Source of the DNA: Candidatus Borrarchaeum weybense
GTDB taxonomy: Archaea > Asgardarchaeota > Sifarchaeia > Borrarchaeales > Borrarchaeaceae
Length of the DNA stretch: 64,000 nucleotides
Assembly (NCBI GenBank): GCA_019057385.1
Contig: JAHQJS010000006.1
Span: 889,038-953,037 of the forward strand
Reading direction: 5' to 3'
Part shown: piece by piece, positions 46,292-55,516 of the stretch
Layout of the letters: the number at the start of each line of letters is the position of its first letter
Position numbering within the stretch: the stretch's first letter is position 1
Notes under the pieces: model-generated
The model's database searches: none
What the model was told of the DNA's origin: nothing
Seen by the model: the letters and a program-made list of their open reading frames with translations, nothing else
Made by a program: the position numbers and the translations under genes

Positions 46292-46921
46292 CTAGAGTAA
46301 GCTTGGAATAATTGAAAGAGATGTACCGACAAAGACTAAAAGGATAAATTGAGCAATAGCTAGAATTCCAAGGATTGTACTAATAACGGGATTTCCTAAT
46401 ACCAGGCTAATAAGTTTTAGAGTGTCTTCAAGCCATTTAAATGGCCAATAGAACAGCGCTCCAACTACTACAAAGGCTACGCCAAGTACCCACCAATACC
46501 CTGTCAAAGAAACGCTGAAATAGTTGAATATCAATATGACAGCACCAACACCTATGAGACCTCCTATCAGTCCTATTAAAGCGGCCCACGGAAACTTTGT
46601 TATTGGTTTTAATATTTGTGCTATACCGATTGCTAAAAGTAAACCAATTGTTGCGCCATCACCGAGCCATACTGGTGGAATTATTAGTGTAAATGCAGTA
46701 GCAGGTGTTATCCAAGTAGCTACTGCTGTTATGACGCAGGCAATGCCAATTATTGGTCCGCAAGCAGAGAAAAACTTAATCGCGTTATATCCAAATCTTT
46801 CTTCTTCACTGACACCATCCCAGTCTATTCCCTTTAAGGTTAGCCAAGATGTAGCTAGCGCTCCTGCTATTAGAAGAACAAAAGGAGCACTTATCGCTAA
46901 GATTGTAATTCCATCTGCCAT
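46292..46921 (-). CDS. membrane protein of unknown function (209 aa)
   Basis: A 209-residue polytopic protein with about six helices rich in Gly, Ala and Ile, and one charged loop after helix 1 (GIDWDGVSEEERFG). No family is recognised. A single gene on the minus strand with a divergent plus-strand neighbour at 47114. Confidence 0.6.
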   Translation of the reverse strand: MADGITILAISAPFVLLIAGALATSWLTLKGIDWDGVSEEERFGYNAIKFFSACGPIIGIACVITAVATWITPATAFTLIIPPVWLGDGATIGLLLAIGIAQILKPITKFPWAALIGLIGGLIGVGAVILIFNYFSVSLTGYWWVLGVAFVVVGALFYWPFKWLEDTLKLISLVLGNPVISTILGILAIAQFILLVFVGTSLSIIPSLL

Positions 46922-47113
46922 AGTTTTTTCCTCTTTTTTCTTTAAATGGTGCCATTCGCAAACCTATTAATAATTTTTTCGGCATCTTTAATATAAGCTT
47001 TGTAAATTAAGTTTTATACAGTTTCGTACAACTATTAATAATATGCATTCGTTAACATAGGTTTCTCAATTTTTAGTTAATTTTATAATAAAAACCACCT
47101 TAATACATTCATT

Positions 47114-47797
47114 ATGTCAAACTTTATTGATTTAAGTCACGATTTTGAAGACAATATGCCTGGTTTTAAACTCAAGAATGAAGATGGAACAATTACACAA
47201 TATACTGCAAAGATCCATCCATTCTTAACACATGAACAAACGAAATCAAAATACAAAGATAATTGTTCGTTTGAGATCACAGAGATGACATTTCAAACCT
47301 CGGTTGGAACGTATCTTGATTCCCCATTTCATCGATACCCAGATGGCAGAGATATCAGTGAAATAATGATTGACGAAGTAATTTTGCCTGGCGTGGTTAT
47401 CGTTGTTAGAGGTAGACGTGAATTTGATGCTGTTGGCACAGAAATAGTCAATAGTAATTTAGATTTAAAAGGCAAAGCTGTGCTTTTCAATTTCGGATGG
47501 GATAAATATTGGGGAACTGAGCAATATCAGTCTTATCCATTCATTTCTAAAGAACTCATTAAATACCTAATTAAATCAGGCGTTAAACTTGTTGGTGTCG
47601 ATACCGTGAATATTGATAATTTCAAAGATTTAACCAGACCTGCCCATACTTTATTCCTAAAAGAAGAAATTTTCATTGTTGAAAACTTAATGAACTTGGA
47701 TAAACTTTATGATAAAAACTTCAGATTCTTTGCTGTCCCTCTTAAAGGCAAAAAAGTTGCAGCAATGCCAATAAGGGCGTTTGCTGAGATTCTGTGA
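47114..47797 (+). CDS. cyclase-family protein (kynurenine formamidase-like), altered metal motif
   Basis: A 227-residue protein of the cyclase/polyketide cyclase family of metal-dependent hydrolases. The family motif HxGTHxDxPxH is present as TSVGTYLDSPFHRYPDG: the first two metal-binding His are Ser and Tyr, while Asp and the last His remain. Later parts (KAVLFNFGWDKYWG, GVDTVNIDN) fit the fold. It may bind a different metal or have lost catalysis, and it belongs to a subset with this variant. Single gene. Confidence 0.75.
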   Translation: MSNFIDLSHDFEDNMPGFKLKNEDGTITQYTAKIHPFLTHEQTKSKYKDNCSFEITEMTFQTSVGTYLDSPFHRYPDGRDISEIMIDEVILPGVVIVVRGRREFDAVGTEIVNSNLDLKGKAVLFNFGWDKYWGTEQYQSYPFISKELIKYLIKSGVKLVGVDTVNIDNFKDLTRPAHTLFLKEEIFIVENLMNLDKLYDKNFRFFAVPLKGKKVAAMPIRAFAEIL

Positions 47798-47980
47798 ATT
47801 AAGATTAAATCGAAACGACACAAAAAATGATTCTTTTGGCGAATTTTGCAATGATATTCATCCAAAAAATTCAATCATCAACTAAACGTTTTTATAAGGA
47901 TTAAAATAAATATAAATCTCTGTCTCTGTTGCTGTCTTAACCGTTACGAAACACCGTCTCCATAGTAAAATGATCGCATT

Positions 47981-47990
47981 AAATATATAG
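47981..47990 (+). promoter_or_regulatory. TATA box of the radical SAM gene
   Basis: AAATATATAG, about 43 bases before the TTG start at 48028, followed by TTTGGAGGA as the ribosome site at 48012-48020. Both elements support transcription and the TTG as start. Confidence 0.5.
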
Positions 47991-48027
47991 TAGTTTAATT
48001 ATCCCAAGTCTATTTGGAGGACTTTTT

Positions 48028-49443
48028 TTGAGAATCATCTTGGTTTATCCATCCAATCCGAGTGTTAAACGCGAATTTATCAGTTTAGAAGGCTCATGGC
48101 CGCCCATTGGTTTGCTCTACATAGCAACATGTTTGAAAGAAACTGGACACGATGTCAAAATTTTTGACAACAGTACTCATGGATTTTCTGCAGAAAGATT
48201 AGCCCATTGGATTACATCTCAAGATCCAGATCTTGTTGGTTTTAGCACGCTAACAGTTACTACACTTTTTGCAGATAAAGTAGCTGAATTGTTAAAAGAG
48301 AAACTACCTGATGTACCTGTCGTTTATGGAGGATATCATGCTACAATAAATCATGAGCGAATCGTAAAAGAACAGCCATTTATTGATTTTGTGGTCAGAG
48401 GCGAAGGCGAACATATTGCGGTTGAACTTGCAGATGCCCTTGAATCAAGAAAAAACATCGAGGACATAAGAGGCATTACTTACAGAGAACATGGTCGAGT
48501 AATCGTAAATCAGGATAGCCCACTTATTGAAGATGTCAATTCGATCCCATTTCCAGACCGTAGTCTTTTGCAAGGCGAGTATCTTGGAGTTGTCAATAAT
48601 TTTCGAACTACAGTCAAAAAATTTACTACAGTTATGAGCAGCAGAGGATGTCCATATAATTGCACATTTTGTGCTGCTTCAACTCATGGTCGTAGAAAAT
48701 GGAGAGGTCGTTCGGCTGAAAATATAATAGAGGAACTTTCTTACCTAAAGGATCAGGGGTTTGGACAAATCTACTTCGTCGATGACAGTTTCACCGTAAA
48801 CGCTTCAAGAGTAAAAGAACTTTGTAAACAAATGAAGAAAGAGAAGTTGGACATATATTGGGCAACTGAAACAAGGGTAGATCTAGCTGGAAAGGAAATG
48901 CTGTGGGCGATGAAACAAGCAGGTTGTAATGCGTTGTATTTCGGGATAGAGAGTGCTATCCCTTGGATTCTTGAATATTATAAGAAAAGGATAACACCTC
49001 AAATGGCTAAACAAGCAATTAAGAATTGTAATGAAACGGGTATGGATTCCTTTGCTTCATTTATCTTGGGAGCACCAGGAGAAACTGTAGCGGAAATGTG
49101 GACCACTCTTAGATTTGCGTCAAAGATTGGAGTGGACATTCCTGATTTTCATATGCTGGGTGCAGCGCCTGGTATGCCTATTTGGGACGAATTAGTGCAT
49201 CAGGGTTATATAGATGAAGACAAATATTGGCGAACCGGTGTTGCGGTTCCTGATATAGTACCGAAAGCTGTTTCACGCGAAAAAATAAGTGAATTAATTA
49301 AAAGAGGCTTCCGTCTTTTCTTAGCAAGCCCCAGATATCTCACAAGGCAATTAAAAAAGACTTATATGAATTCTTTTAGACGTGAAGTTATAAAGGTAAA
49401 TACAAGTTTGAATAGCCTTCGAAGATTTATAAATTTCTACTAA
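48028..49443 (+). CDS. B12-binding-domain radical SAM protein
   Basis: A 471-residue enzyme with an N-terminal B12-binding-like domain (about 1-140, VKIFDNSTHGFS, VPVVYGGYHATI) and a radical SAM domain with the cluster motif RGCPYNCTFCAAS, followed by FVDDSFTVN and FGIESAIPWIL. The C-terminal part is unassigned. Such enzymes methylate, cyclise or rearrange a range of small molecules. The TTG start has a TATTTGGAGG ribosome site. The substrate is unknown. Confidence 0.85.
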   Translation: MRIILVYPSNPSVKREFISLEGSWPPIGLLYIATCLKETGHDVKIFDNSTHGFSAERLAHWITSQDPDLVGFSTLTVTTLFADKVAELLKEKLPDVPVVYGGYHATINHERIVKEQPFIDFVVRGEGEHIAVELADALESRKNIEDIRGITYREHGRVIVNQDSPLIEDVNSIPFPDRSLLQGEYLGVVNNFRTTVKKFTTVMSSRGCPYNCTFCAASTHGRRKWRGRSAENIIEELSYLKDQGFGQIYFVDDSFTVNASRVKELCKQMKKEKLDIYWATETRVDLAGKEMLWAMKQAGCNALYFGIESAIPWILEYYKKRITPQMAKQAIKNCNETGMDSFASFILGAPGETVAEMWTTLRFASKIGVDIPDFHMLGAAPGMPIWDELVHQGYIDEDKYWRTGVAVPDIVPKAVSREKISELIKRGFRLFLASPRYLTRQLKKTYMNSFRREVIKVNTSLNSLRRFINFY

Positions 49444-49583
49444 GCTCGATTAAAAGCCTTAATTAGGTTAATGTGAATTACTGACCTTGTGGAAGGAATT
49501 TTCTCACCGTTATAAAATAAAGTAAATAGTTACTTTCAGATGTTGAAAGAAGGAAAGAGTTTAGTTTGTACATAAGAGAAAAA

Positions 49584-49670
49584 CTAAGGGGCCCAGAGTT
49601 TCTGCCCGCAAGAGACACAAAACTTGCTTCTAAGCTTATTCACAGTGCCACATTTAGGACAGAAGGTGTA
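49584..49670 (-). pseudogene. zinc-ribbon tail beyond the stop of the membrane protein gene
   Basis: Directly after the TAA at 49671-49673 the same frame runs 28 codons to TAG, encoding FCPKCGTVNKLRSKFCVSCG, a complete four-Cys zinc ribbon. It has no start of its own. This is the natural C-terminus of the upstream protein cut off by one stop codon, or it is reached by read-through. Confidence 0.7.
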
Positions 49671-51104
49671 TTAATGAGTAGATTTTTCTGTCACCTTCAG
49701 CGCTTCGGAGATCACTTCTTGCTTTCTTTGCTTGCGGAATACGATAATTATTGTATAAACAAAGAGACCTAATGTAAGGCCCATGAGCTCTAAAAAGGAG
49801 GTTATATTTAAAAAGAGTTCTGTGAATTCCGATCCTATTGCCGTACCACTAACTGAAAACAACCCCCCTATTATAAAAATTATTCCAAAAAAGGTTAATA
49901 GGAGTAATATCAACCCACTTATAGAATTACGGTACGCATTTGGAACATCAGTATTGAGGGGCGTGTCCTCAAATACTTTATCATATTTCTCATTCTGAAT
50001 ATCCTCTTCGGACTTAATGTTGAACTCTTGCAGTTTTTTATCCCATGCAGCATAATATTTTCGTAATTTATCACCATAGTCATCCAAAGCACCTTGAATG
50101 TAGAAGAAACCCATTGCTATAAGTGAAATAATTGGGCCCAGGAAATAATATGATGTCCCACCACTGGTATCTAACTGAGCTAACCCAATAAGTGAAATTA
50201 TAGTTCCCAATTCTGCTTGTATTGAATCTATAATGCCTGGAATAACAATAACCGTCAAAAATGTTAAAGACGCTGAAACTTGACTGGCAGTATATCCCAC
50301 TCGCCAGTTTCTCTTTAGAATTGTAAAAATCCCAATCAAACATAGGAATCCGTATAGGATTTGAGCCTCCAAACGCCAAAATCCCGCTTCGCTGCCAAAA
50401 ATACTTCGAATTTCACCAGCAAAAATCAATAGACTGATGAATAATATCCAAGGTAAAGGGAGAAAAATAAAAAACCAATAATTTTGTTGCTGAAATTTTT
50501 CTGAATATCTTGCTTCAAACATCTGCATAGTTCCTTTAGCGGCAATAAATGCTGTAATGAACAGAAGAACGAAAATTAAGTAAAAAGAACTCCAAATCGC
50601 TATAGTATATATAGTAAGTAGCGCAAATAATATTTCCTGCACAATAAGAGTTTCAGCAAGTGCTATAAGGACTAAAAGAGATACAAAGATAAAAATTCCA
50701 ACTCTTATTAATAAACGGCGTCCTTTTCTATCCTTTAAATCAGGATAATACCAATATTTCATTTTTAGTAGTGGGTTTTTTTCCGGAAATAAGTTGTATT
50801 TTCTGTCATTCCAATAGAAACGTGCTAGTTCTATTAAAATAAATAGAAACAATACCAAAAAAAACGGGAAAACATAAAGACCTAAGCGTAAAATAAGGTC
50901 AATTTTTCCAAATGTAGCAATTGTCAAAGATATAGCTGTATAGGTAATAATCATCGAACTAAATAAAACAGCTATTAGTTTCAATAGATAACGAGTTTCA
51001 CGCGTCTGAAGCAAGAATTTTATTCCATCAAAGAAGCGTCGCACAAAAAAGATTTTCTTTTTTTCTGATTCATTTGTAACAGAGATCTCCCCCAAAACTT
51101 GCAC
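49671..51104 (-). CDS. polytopic membrane protein (477 aa)
   Basis: A 477-residue protein with about twelve hydrophobic helices and no recognisable catalytic motif; charged loops (WNDRKYNLFPEKNP, KYYAAWDKKLQEF) separate them. The end is unusual: an in-frame zinc ribbon continues after its stop codon. The GTG at 51104 is only weakly supported, since GGGGGAG lies inside the frame. Function unknown, though zinc ribbons on archaeal membrane proteins are common in sensing or trafficking roles. Confidence 0.6.
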   Translation of the reverse strand: MQVLGEISVTNESEKKKIFFVRRFFDGIKFLLQTRETRYLLKLIAVLFSSMIITYTAISLTIATFGKIDLILRLGLYVFPFFLVLFLFILIELARFYWNDRKYNLFPEKNPLLKMKYWYYPDLKDRKGRRLLIRVGIFIFVSLLVLIALAETLIVQEILFALLTIYTIAIWSSFYLIFVLLFITAFIAAKGTMQMFEARYSEKFQQQNYWFFIFLPLPWILFISLLIFAGEIRSIFGSEAGFWRLEAQILYGFLCLIGIFTILKRNWRVGYTASQVSASLTFLTVIVIPGIIDSIQAELGTIISLIGLAQLDTSGGTSYYFLGPIISLIAMGFFYIQGALDDYGDKLRKYYAAWDKKLQEFNIKSEEDIQNEKYDKVFEDTPLNTDVPNAYRNSISGLILLLLTFFGIIFIIGGLFSVSGTAIGSEFTELFLNITSFLELMGLTLGLFVYTIIIVFRKQRKQEVISEALKVTEKSTH

Positions 51105-51335
51105 TTTTTCTTATTAAAACAAATATTAGAGTACTTTTATTCTAGTCTGGTCTTATATAGTTTCTGTTTTTGTTACTGAGTAAGTTTAAGATTTCATCAT
51201 TTGCTAAATTATGTTCAAAGAACTGTTTGTTTTTAATGTTAAATGTAGAATACGAATGAAAATAAGTATGTGAATATTGAGAAATAGGTTTAACATCCAA
51301 AAATCTTTAACTAAATAAATGGAGTTGTCGGCCTT

Positions 51336-52379
51336 TTGACAGATGTAATTGGACTGGATATCGGTGGTGCGAATACAAAAGCGGCATTAATAACATATCA
51401 CGATGGTGAAATTAGCAATATTAAGACAAAGTCGATATACTTTCCAGTATGGAAGCAACGCCATGAACTATTGTCCCTACTGAAGCAACTAAAAACAGAA
51501 TTTTGCACTGACAGGATTGATGCTGTCGGAATAGTTATGACGGCAGAGTTATCTGATGCATATCGGACCAAAAGGGAAGGTGTACTTGAAATATTGGAAA
51601 TTACTGAAACTGCTTTTGAGGGCAATCAGGTTTATACTATCGATATTTTCGGCAAAATGCATGATATTAAAGATGCAAAACGATCTCCGTTAGATTTTGC
51701 CGCTGCAAACTGGTGTGCCACAGCAAAACTAGTTGCGGAAGCCTTTTCAACTGGCTTGTTTATTGATACAGGGTCGACCACCACAGATATTATACCCTTT
51801 CAAGATGGTACGGTTCTTACATTTGGAAAGAACGACTTAGACCGTCTTATTTCTGGTGAGCTTATTTATACTGGTGCATTACGAACAAATGTGGCAGCAG
51901 TTGTTACGCATGTACCTGTAAAAAACAGACTAGTACGGATATGTCCCGAGTATTTTGCTATTTCAGCAGACGTTCATTTGGTCTTAGGACATATAAATTC
52001 AGGAGATTATTCATGTGAAACTCCAGATGGACGAGGAAAAACAAAAGAATATGCACTTGAAAGATTAGCACGCACAATCTGTGCTGATATTGAACTTCTA
52101 GAAACAGAAGAACTCGAAAATATTGCTCAATATGTTTATTTAAAGCAAGTTGCAGAGATAAGCAACGGAATTAATCGTGTGACAGCTAATGAAATGAATA
52201 ACATTGATCAAAGATTAGAGTGTATTCTTACCGGGATAGGAAAAGACTTTCTAGCGAAGCCAGCAGCGCAAAAAGTTGGTATCAAACAATTTCACGACCT
52301 TGATGAAATATGGACAGGAGATCTTGCGTTATGCGCTCCTTCAGCAGCTATTGCAATACTTACAGCAAGGCTTAACTGA
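51336..52379 (+). CDS. mfnF: methanofuran-synthesis protein MfnF (hydantoinase/oxoprolinase-like)
   Basis: A 347-residue member of the acetate/sugar kinase-Hsp70-actin superfamily (IGLDIGGANTKAALI, GLFIDTGSTTTDIIPF, LVYTGALRTNVAAVV). Within it, MfnF joins the furan diphosphate and tyramine-glutamate parts of methanofuran; this protein matches that subfamily, for example VMTAELSDAYRTKREGV. It starts with TTG after GGAG. Adjacent genes on the same strand are a phosphodiesterase and a lipoate-ligase-like protein. Confidence 0.85.
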   Translation: MTDVIGLDIGGANTKAALITYHDGEISNIKTKSIYFPVWKQRHELLSLLKQLKTEFCTDRIDAVGIVMTAELSDAYRTKREGVLEILEITETAFEGNQVYTIDIFGKMHDIKDAKRSPLDFAAANWCATAKLVAEAFSTGLFIDTGSTTTDIIPFQDGTVLTFGKNDLDRLISGELIYTGALRTNVAAVVTHVPVKNRLVRICPEYFAISADVHLVLGHINSGDYSCETPDGRGKTKEYALERLARTICADIELLETEELENIAQYVYLKQVAEISNGINRVTANEMNNIDQRLECILTGIGKDFLAKPAAQKVGIKQFHDLDEIWTGDLALCAPSAAIAILTARLN

Positions 52380-52403
52380 AAAACTTTTTTAGGGTGATAA
52401 CTA

Positions 52404-52916
52404 ATGACCGAAAAATCGCAAAAGGTTGGTTTAATTTCGGATACTCACATCCCTGTTGTTGCAAAAGCAATTCCCGAAAACGCTATTCATATTTTTAGGA
52501 ATAACAAAGTTTCGTTAATAATTCACGCTGGAGACCTAGTTTCTTTAACCGTGATAGATGAATTAAATAAAATTGCTCCCGCCGTTCTTGCAGTACATGG
52601 AAACATGGATTCTCCAGGAGTAGCAACTCAACTACCTGAAATCAATGAAACAGAAATATTAGGTCATAAAATTGGCGTTATTCATGGAAGTGGTGGTCCT
52701 CAAGGATTCATCGAAAAAATTGAAGATATGATTAGGGGAAAAGATTACGAAATCGTTGTTTGTGGGCACTTACATAATGCATTTGTAGAAAAAAAGCGTG
52801 GGAGGCTTTTTGTGAATCCTGGTTCTCCAACTGATAAGCGTTGGGCAGAAAGAAATACTGTTGGAATTCTTGAGATAACGTCCCAAGACGTAAACCCAAA
52901 GATCATTGAAATTTAA
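52404..52916 (+). CDS. YfcE/MJ0936-type metallophosphoesterase
   Basis: A 170-residue calcineurin-like phosphodiesterase: LISDTHIP, IHAGDLV, VHGNMDS, HGSGG and GHLHN give the metal ligands of the family, and VNPGSPTDKRW is the typical end. It cleaves phosphodiesters such as 2',3'-cAMP analogues; the physiological substrate is not known. It is 24 bases downstream of mfnF, so likely co-transcribed. Confidence 0.85.
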   Translation: MTEKSQKVGLISDTHIPVVAKAIPENAIHIFRNNKVSLIIHAGDLVSLTVIDELNKIAPAVLAVHGNMDSPGVATQLPEINETEILGHKIGVIHGSGGPQGFIEKIEDMIRGKDYEIVVCGHLHNAFVEKKRGRLFVNPGSPTDKRWAERNTVGILEITSQDVNPKIIEI

Positions 52917-52959
52917 ACCTTCTTTATAGCAGCTAATTTTCGAATTTGGTGCGTTTTTC

Positions 52960-53976
52960 ATGGCAAAATGGAGATTACTTCGTCTAGATCGCGTAGATCC
53001 GCTGTGGACTCAAACAGTGTGGCATGCTACTGCATTATATACTTCAGAAAACCTCGATTCTACTATGAACACTCTAATAATTGAATTTACAGATGGAAAA
53101 CTAGTGAGTTGTGGACAAAGTCAGAATACTTATGCGGAAGTTAATATTGACTATTGTAAGGAGAATGATATCCCATTTACAAGAAGAATGACAGGAGGAG
53201 GAACTGTCATGCTCGATGAAGGACAGGTTTTTTACCATGTCATCTTGAAAGGCTATCATTTTCCCTTGAAAAATAAAATTCTTTACGATAAAGCACTTAA
53301 AGGACCGTTGCAGTATTTAAGATCACTCGGGCTTGATGCTAATCAAGATATGAATGATATTTTCATTGGGGATCGCAAGATTTCTGGGAATGGTGCGGGG
53401 TCTATAGAATCCACAGGAGTTGTTTGTGGTAATATTATCACCGATTTTGACTATACGACCTGTGTTGAAACATTAAAATTCCCAACAACAGGATTTAAAC
53501 ATCGTTTTGCCGAGTTGCTGCCCTATTATATTACTAACCTAAAACGAGAACTGGGTAAAGATATTAACCGTGAAGAGGTTGCTCAAGACATTATAAAACA
53601 TTTCAAGAAGACTTTAAATGTTGAATTCAAAAAGGACGAATTAACAGACTGGGAAATAAACAAACTCAATGAATTAAACGAGCAATATTTAACTGAAGAA
53701 TGGATTTTCATGCCAGAGTATTTTAAAGATCGCAAAAAAGAAAGGGAATTCATTAAGGTAACACGCGGTCTTGGAATTATCCACTTTACAGAAGGATTCG
53801 AAGCGGATGTCATTATAAGAGGCAAGCAAATATCGCAAATCGATATCTTTGATAGTGAATATGAGTTTTTAAATAATTTGGATGGACAAAATATTTTTGA
53901 GATTAAACCGTTTCAAGATACGATCTTAGAGGCTTTTAGAAAAAAATTAGTTAAATACTATTATTATACACAATAA
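52960..53976 (+). CDS. lipoate-protein ligase-like protein
   Basis: A 338-residue protein with the biotin/lipoate A/B ligase fold: RRMTGGGTVMLDEGQVFYHVIL, and DIFIGDRKISGNGAG, where Lys contacts the carboxyl of lipoate. A C-terminal domain (about 245-338) of LplA-CTD type (GIIHFTEGFEADVIIRGKQISQIDIF) is present, so both functions of LplA may be on one chain. It could activate lipoate or octanoate. No 2-oxoacid dehydrogenase or H protein is in the window. Follows the phosphodiesterase by 43 bases. Confidence 0.8.
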   Translation: MAKWRLLRLDRVDPLWTQTVWHATALYTSENLDSTMNTLIIEFTDGKLVSCGQSQNTYAEVNIDYCKENDIPFTRRMTGGGTVMLDEGQVFYHVILKGYHFPLKNKILYDKALKGPLQYLRSLGLDANQDMNDIFIGDRKISGNGAGSIESTGVVCGNIITDFDYTTCVETLKFPTTGFKHRFAELLPYYITNLKRELGKDINREEVAQDIIKHFKKTLNVEFKKDELTDWEINKLNELNEQYLTEEWIFMPEYFKDRKKEREFIKVTRGLGIIHFTEGFEADVIIRGKQISQIDIFDSEYEFLNNLDGQNIFEIKPFQDTILEAFRKKLVKYYYYTQ

Positions 53977-53988
53977 TCTTGAATTAGT

Positions 53989-54705
53989 CTAATGGAAGAT
54001 AGCGTAGATGCGTTCCGCTTTCTTTTTTCCAATCCCTGGTACTTGTTGTAGTTGATTAATGGAAGCTGTGGCTATTCCTCGTATCGTGCGGAAGTGATCA
54101 AGAAGTATCTTTGCCAATGAATCACCAATAAGTGGGATTGAGGCGAGAACATAGGATTTCTGATCTTTTTCGGGTAACATTGAACGTTTTGGTTTCCTAT
54201 ACCATCGACCTTTAGGCAAGTTATCATTTTTTCCTTGTTCTTCCCTTTTAGCGGTGATTCTTAAAAAGGATTTAAATGCATCTGCATCGTCTTCGATGAA
54301 CACGATTGGCGTATTATAAACAAAAAGAATTTCCTGTTGTGCTCCAACAATTTGTCCCCAAAAGGATGAGAGATCACCATTTGGATTTATCTCTTGTAAA
54401 CTAGACAGATATTCACCATAAGTACCATGAAATAAAAGCATATGTCTTTTTATAGGAAATCCGAGTATCTGATCTGTTTTCATAAAATTTAATAACTGTT
54501 GCCAGAGCCTATTTGACCTTATTGAGCTGATAAAATCATTAACTCTTTTTCGCTCAATTATAATAACTTGATCGTTTTGATCAATTATTATAAAATCACC
54601 TAATGGTAGTTGTTGAACTCTAAATGCTAAACCTGCTTCTTGTGCAACTTCGCGTGCCGAATTAATAATCGCATTAGATTCTCTATTATCAACAATTAAC
54701 TTCAT
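53989..54705 (-). CDS. ERCC4-type nuclease (XPF/Hef-like)
   Basis: A 238-residue structure-specific nuclease: VDNRESN, GDFIII and IERKRVNDFISSI (the ERKxxxD motif), with a C-terminal helix-hairpin-helix pair (LIGDSLAKILLDHF, VPGIGKKKAERIYAIF). This is the archaeal XPF core without a helicase. It cuts branched DNA in repair of stalled forks. I start at the ATG at 54705; a GTG three codons earlier has no ribosome site. It overlaps nothing and is convergent with the lipoate-ligase gene. Confidence 0.88.
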   Translation of the reverse strand: MKLIVDNRESNAIINSAREVAQEAGLAFRVQQLPLGDFIIIDQNDQVIIIERKRVNDFISSIRSNRLWQQLLNFMKTDQILGFPIKRHMLLFHGTYGEYLSSLQEINPNGDLSSFWGQIVGAQQEILFVYNTPIVFIEDDADAFKSFLRITAKREEQGKNDNLPKGRWYRKPKRSMLPEKDQKSYVLASIPLIGDSLAKILLDHFRTIRGIATASINQLQQVPGIGKKKAERIYAIFH

Positions 54706-54915
54706 CTGAATCACTCTGGATGCTATTGAAATTTTGAGAGTTTAAATATCTAAAGATTGATCTAAATAAACCCAACTCAACGAATTAAAAAAGACCAGTA
54801 AAAGAATTCGTGACCAAATCAATTAATTATTTTAGAAAAATTGCCAACGTCGAATAGCGTTAGTAACAATGCGTTTAGAGGAAGTTTAGAAAAAAGAGGA
54901 TTTACAAAGGAAGTT

Positions 54916-55098
54916 TTACATTGACTCTTTAATTGTCCTTTGTATTGGAGCAACTTGTATAATCTGTTCCTCAACAATCTTAGTTTCATTCAATAATGGA
55001 CAGGCTTCTTTGAGAATCTGCCATAAATCATGCTTTTTAAGAGCACATTTGTTTTCGTGATACCAGAAATCACATACATACTTACCAAGTAGACACAT
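54916..55098 (-). CDS. small Cys-rich protein (60 aa)
   Basis: A 60-residue protein with Cys/His residues near its start (CLLGKYVCDFWYHENKCALKKHDL) and one more Cys at ACP. The pattern is metal-binding-like and codon use looks protein-coding. No strong ribosome site or known family. Possibly a small zinc or iron-sulfur protein. Confidence 0.4.
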   Translation of the reverse strand: MCLLGKYVCDFWYHENKCALKKHDLWQILKEACPLLNETKIVEEQIIQVAPIQRTIKESM

Positions 55099-55464
55099 TT
55101 TAAGATACGTCCTTGAAAGTTATTAGTTTCATTAATTTCGCGTTGTGTCCTTTATTCATTATACTACGACTAAGAAGTATGTCTTACAGTGTATTTATGC
55201 GTTTGACAGGTCAATGAAAGTAAATTTCTTGATGACTCTACATTATTGGTTTCAAAAAATGCAAGGAACAACTACTATGAATCTCATCATTTTAACTTAA
55301 ATCTCATCACAGGACTTTTCCCCTGAGTCTTAGAATGACTCCAATGAAATCTATGGTAAGAAAATATCGAATTTTCATTTCCCTAATTACCGATCTATGT
55401 TTCTTTTAAAGTGTAGAAAAGATGGTGAAAAAACCTTAGAAAACTCTTTATTCTCCTAAAAAAA
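55099..55464. other. gap upstream of the zinc-ribbon/coiled-coil genes
   Basis: A stretch of AT-rich DNA with two copies of AATCTCATCA (near 55278 and 55302), about 24 bases apart. I see no gene or RNA. Confidence 0.35.
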
Positions 55465-55499
55465 TCCAAAAATTTCATATTGATTGATGTCACTCAATA
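55465..55499 (+). repeat. 35-bp direct repeat upstream of zinc-ribbon genes, copy 1
   Basis: Matches 58347-58381 at 33 of 35 positions. Both lie just before a zinc-ribbon/coiled-coil gene. Each contains an ATG that opens MSLN; in copy 1 this is in frame with the gene. Confidence 0.75.
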
Positions 55500-55516
55500 A
55501 AATGGAGAATATTACT

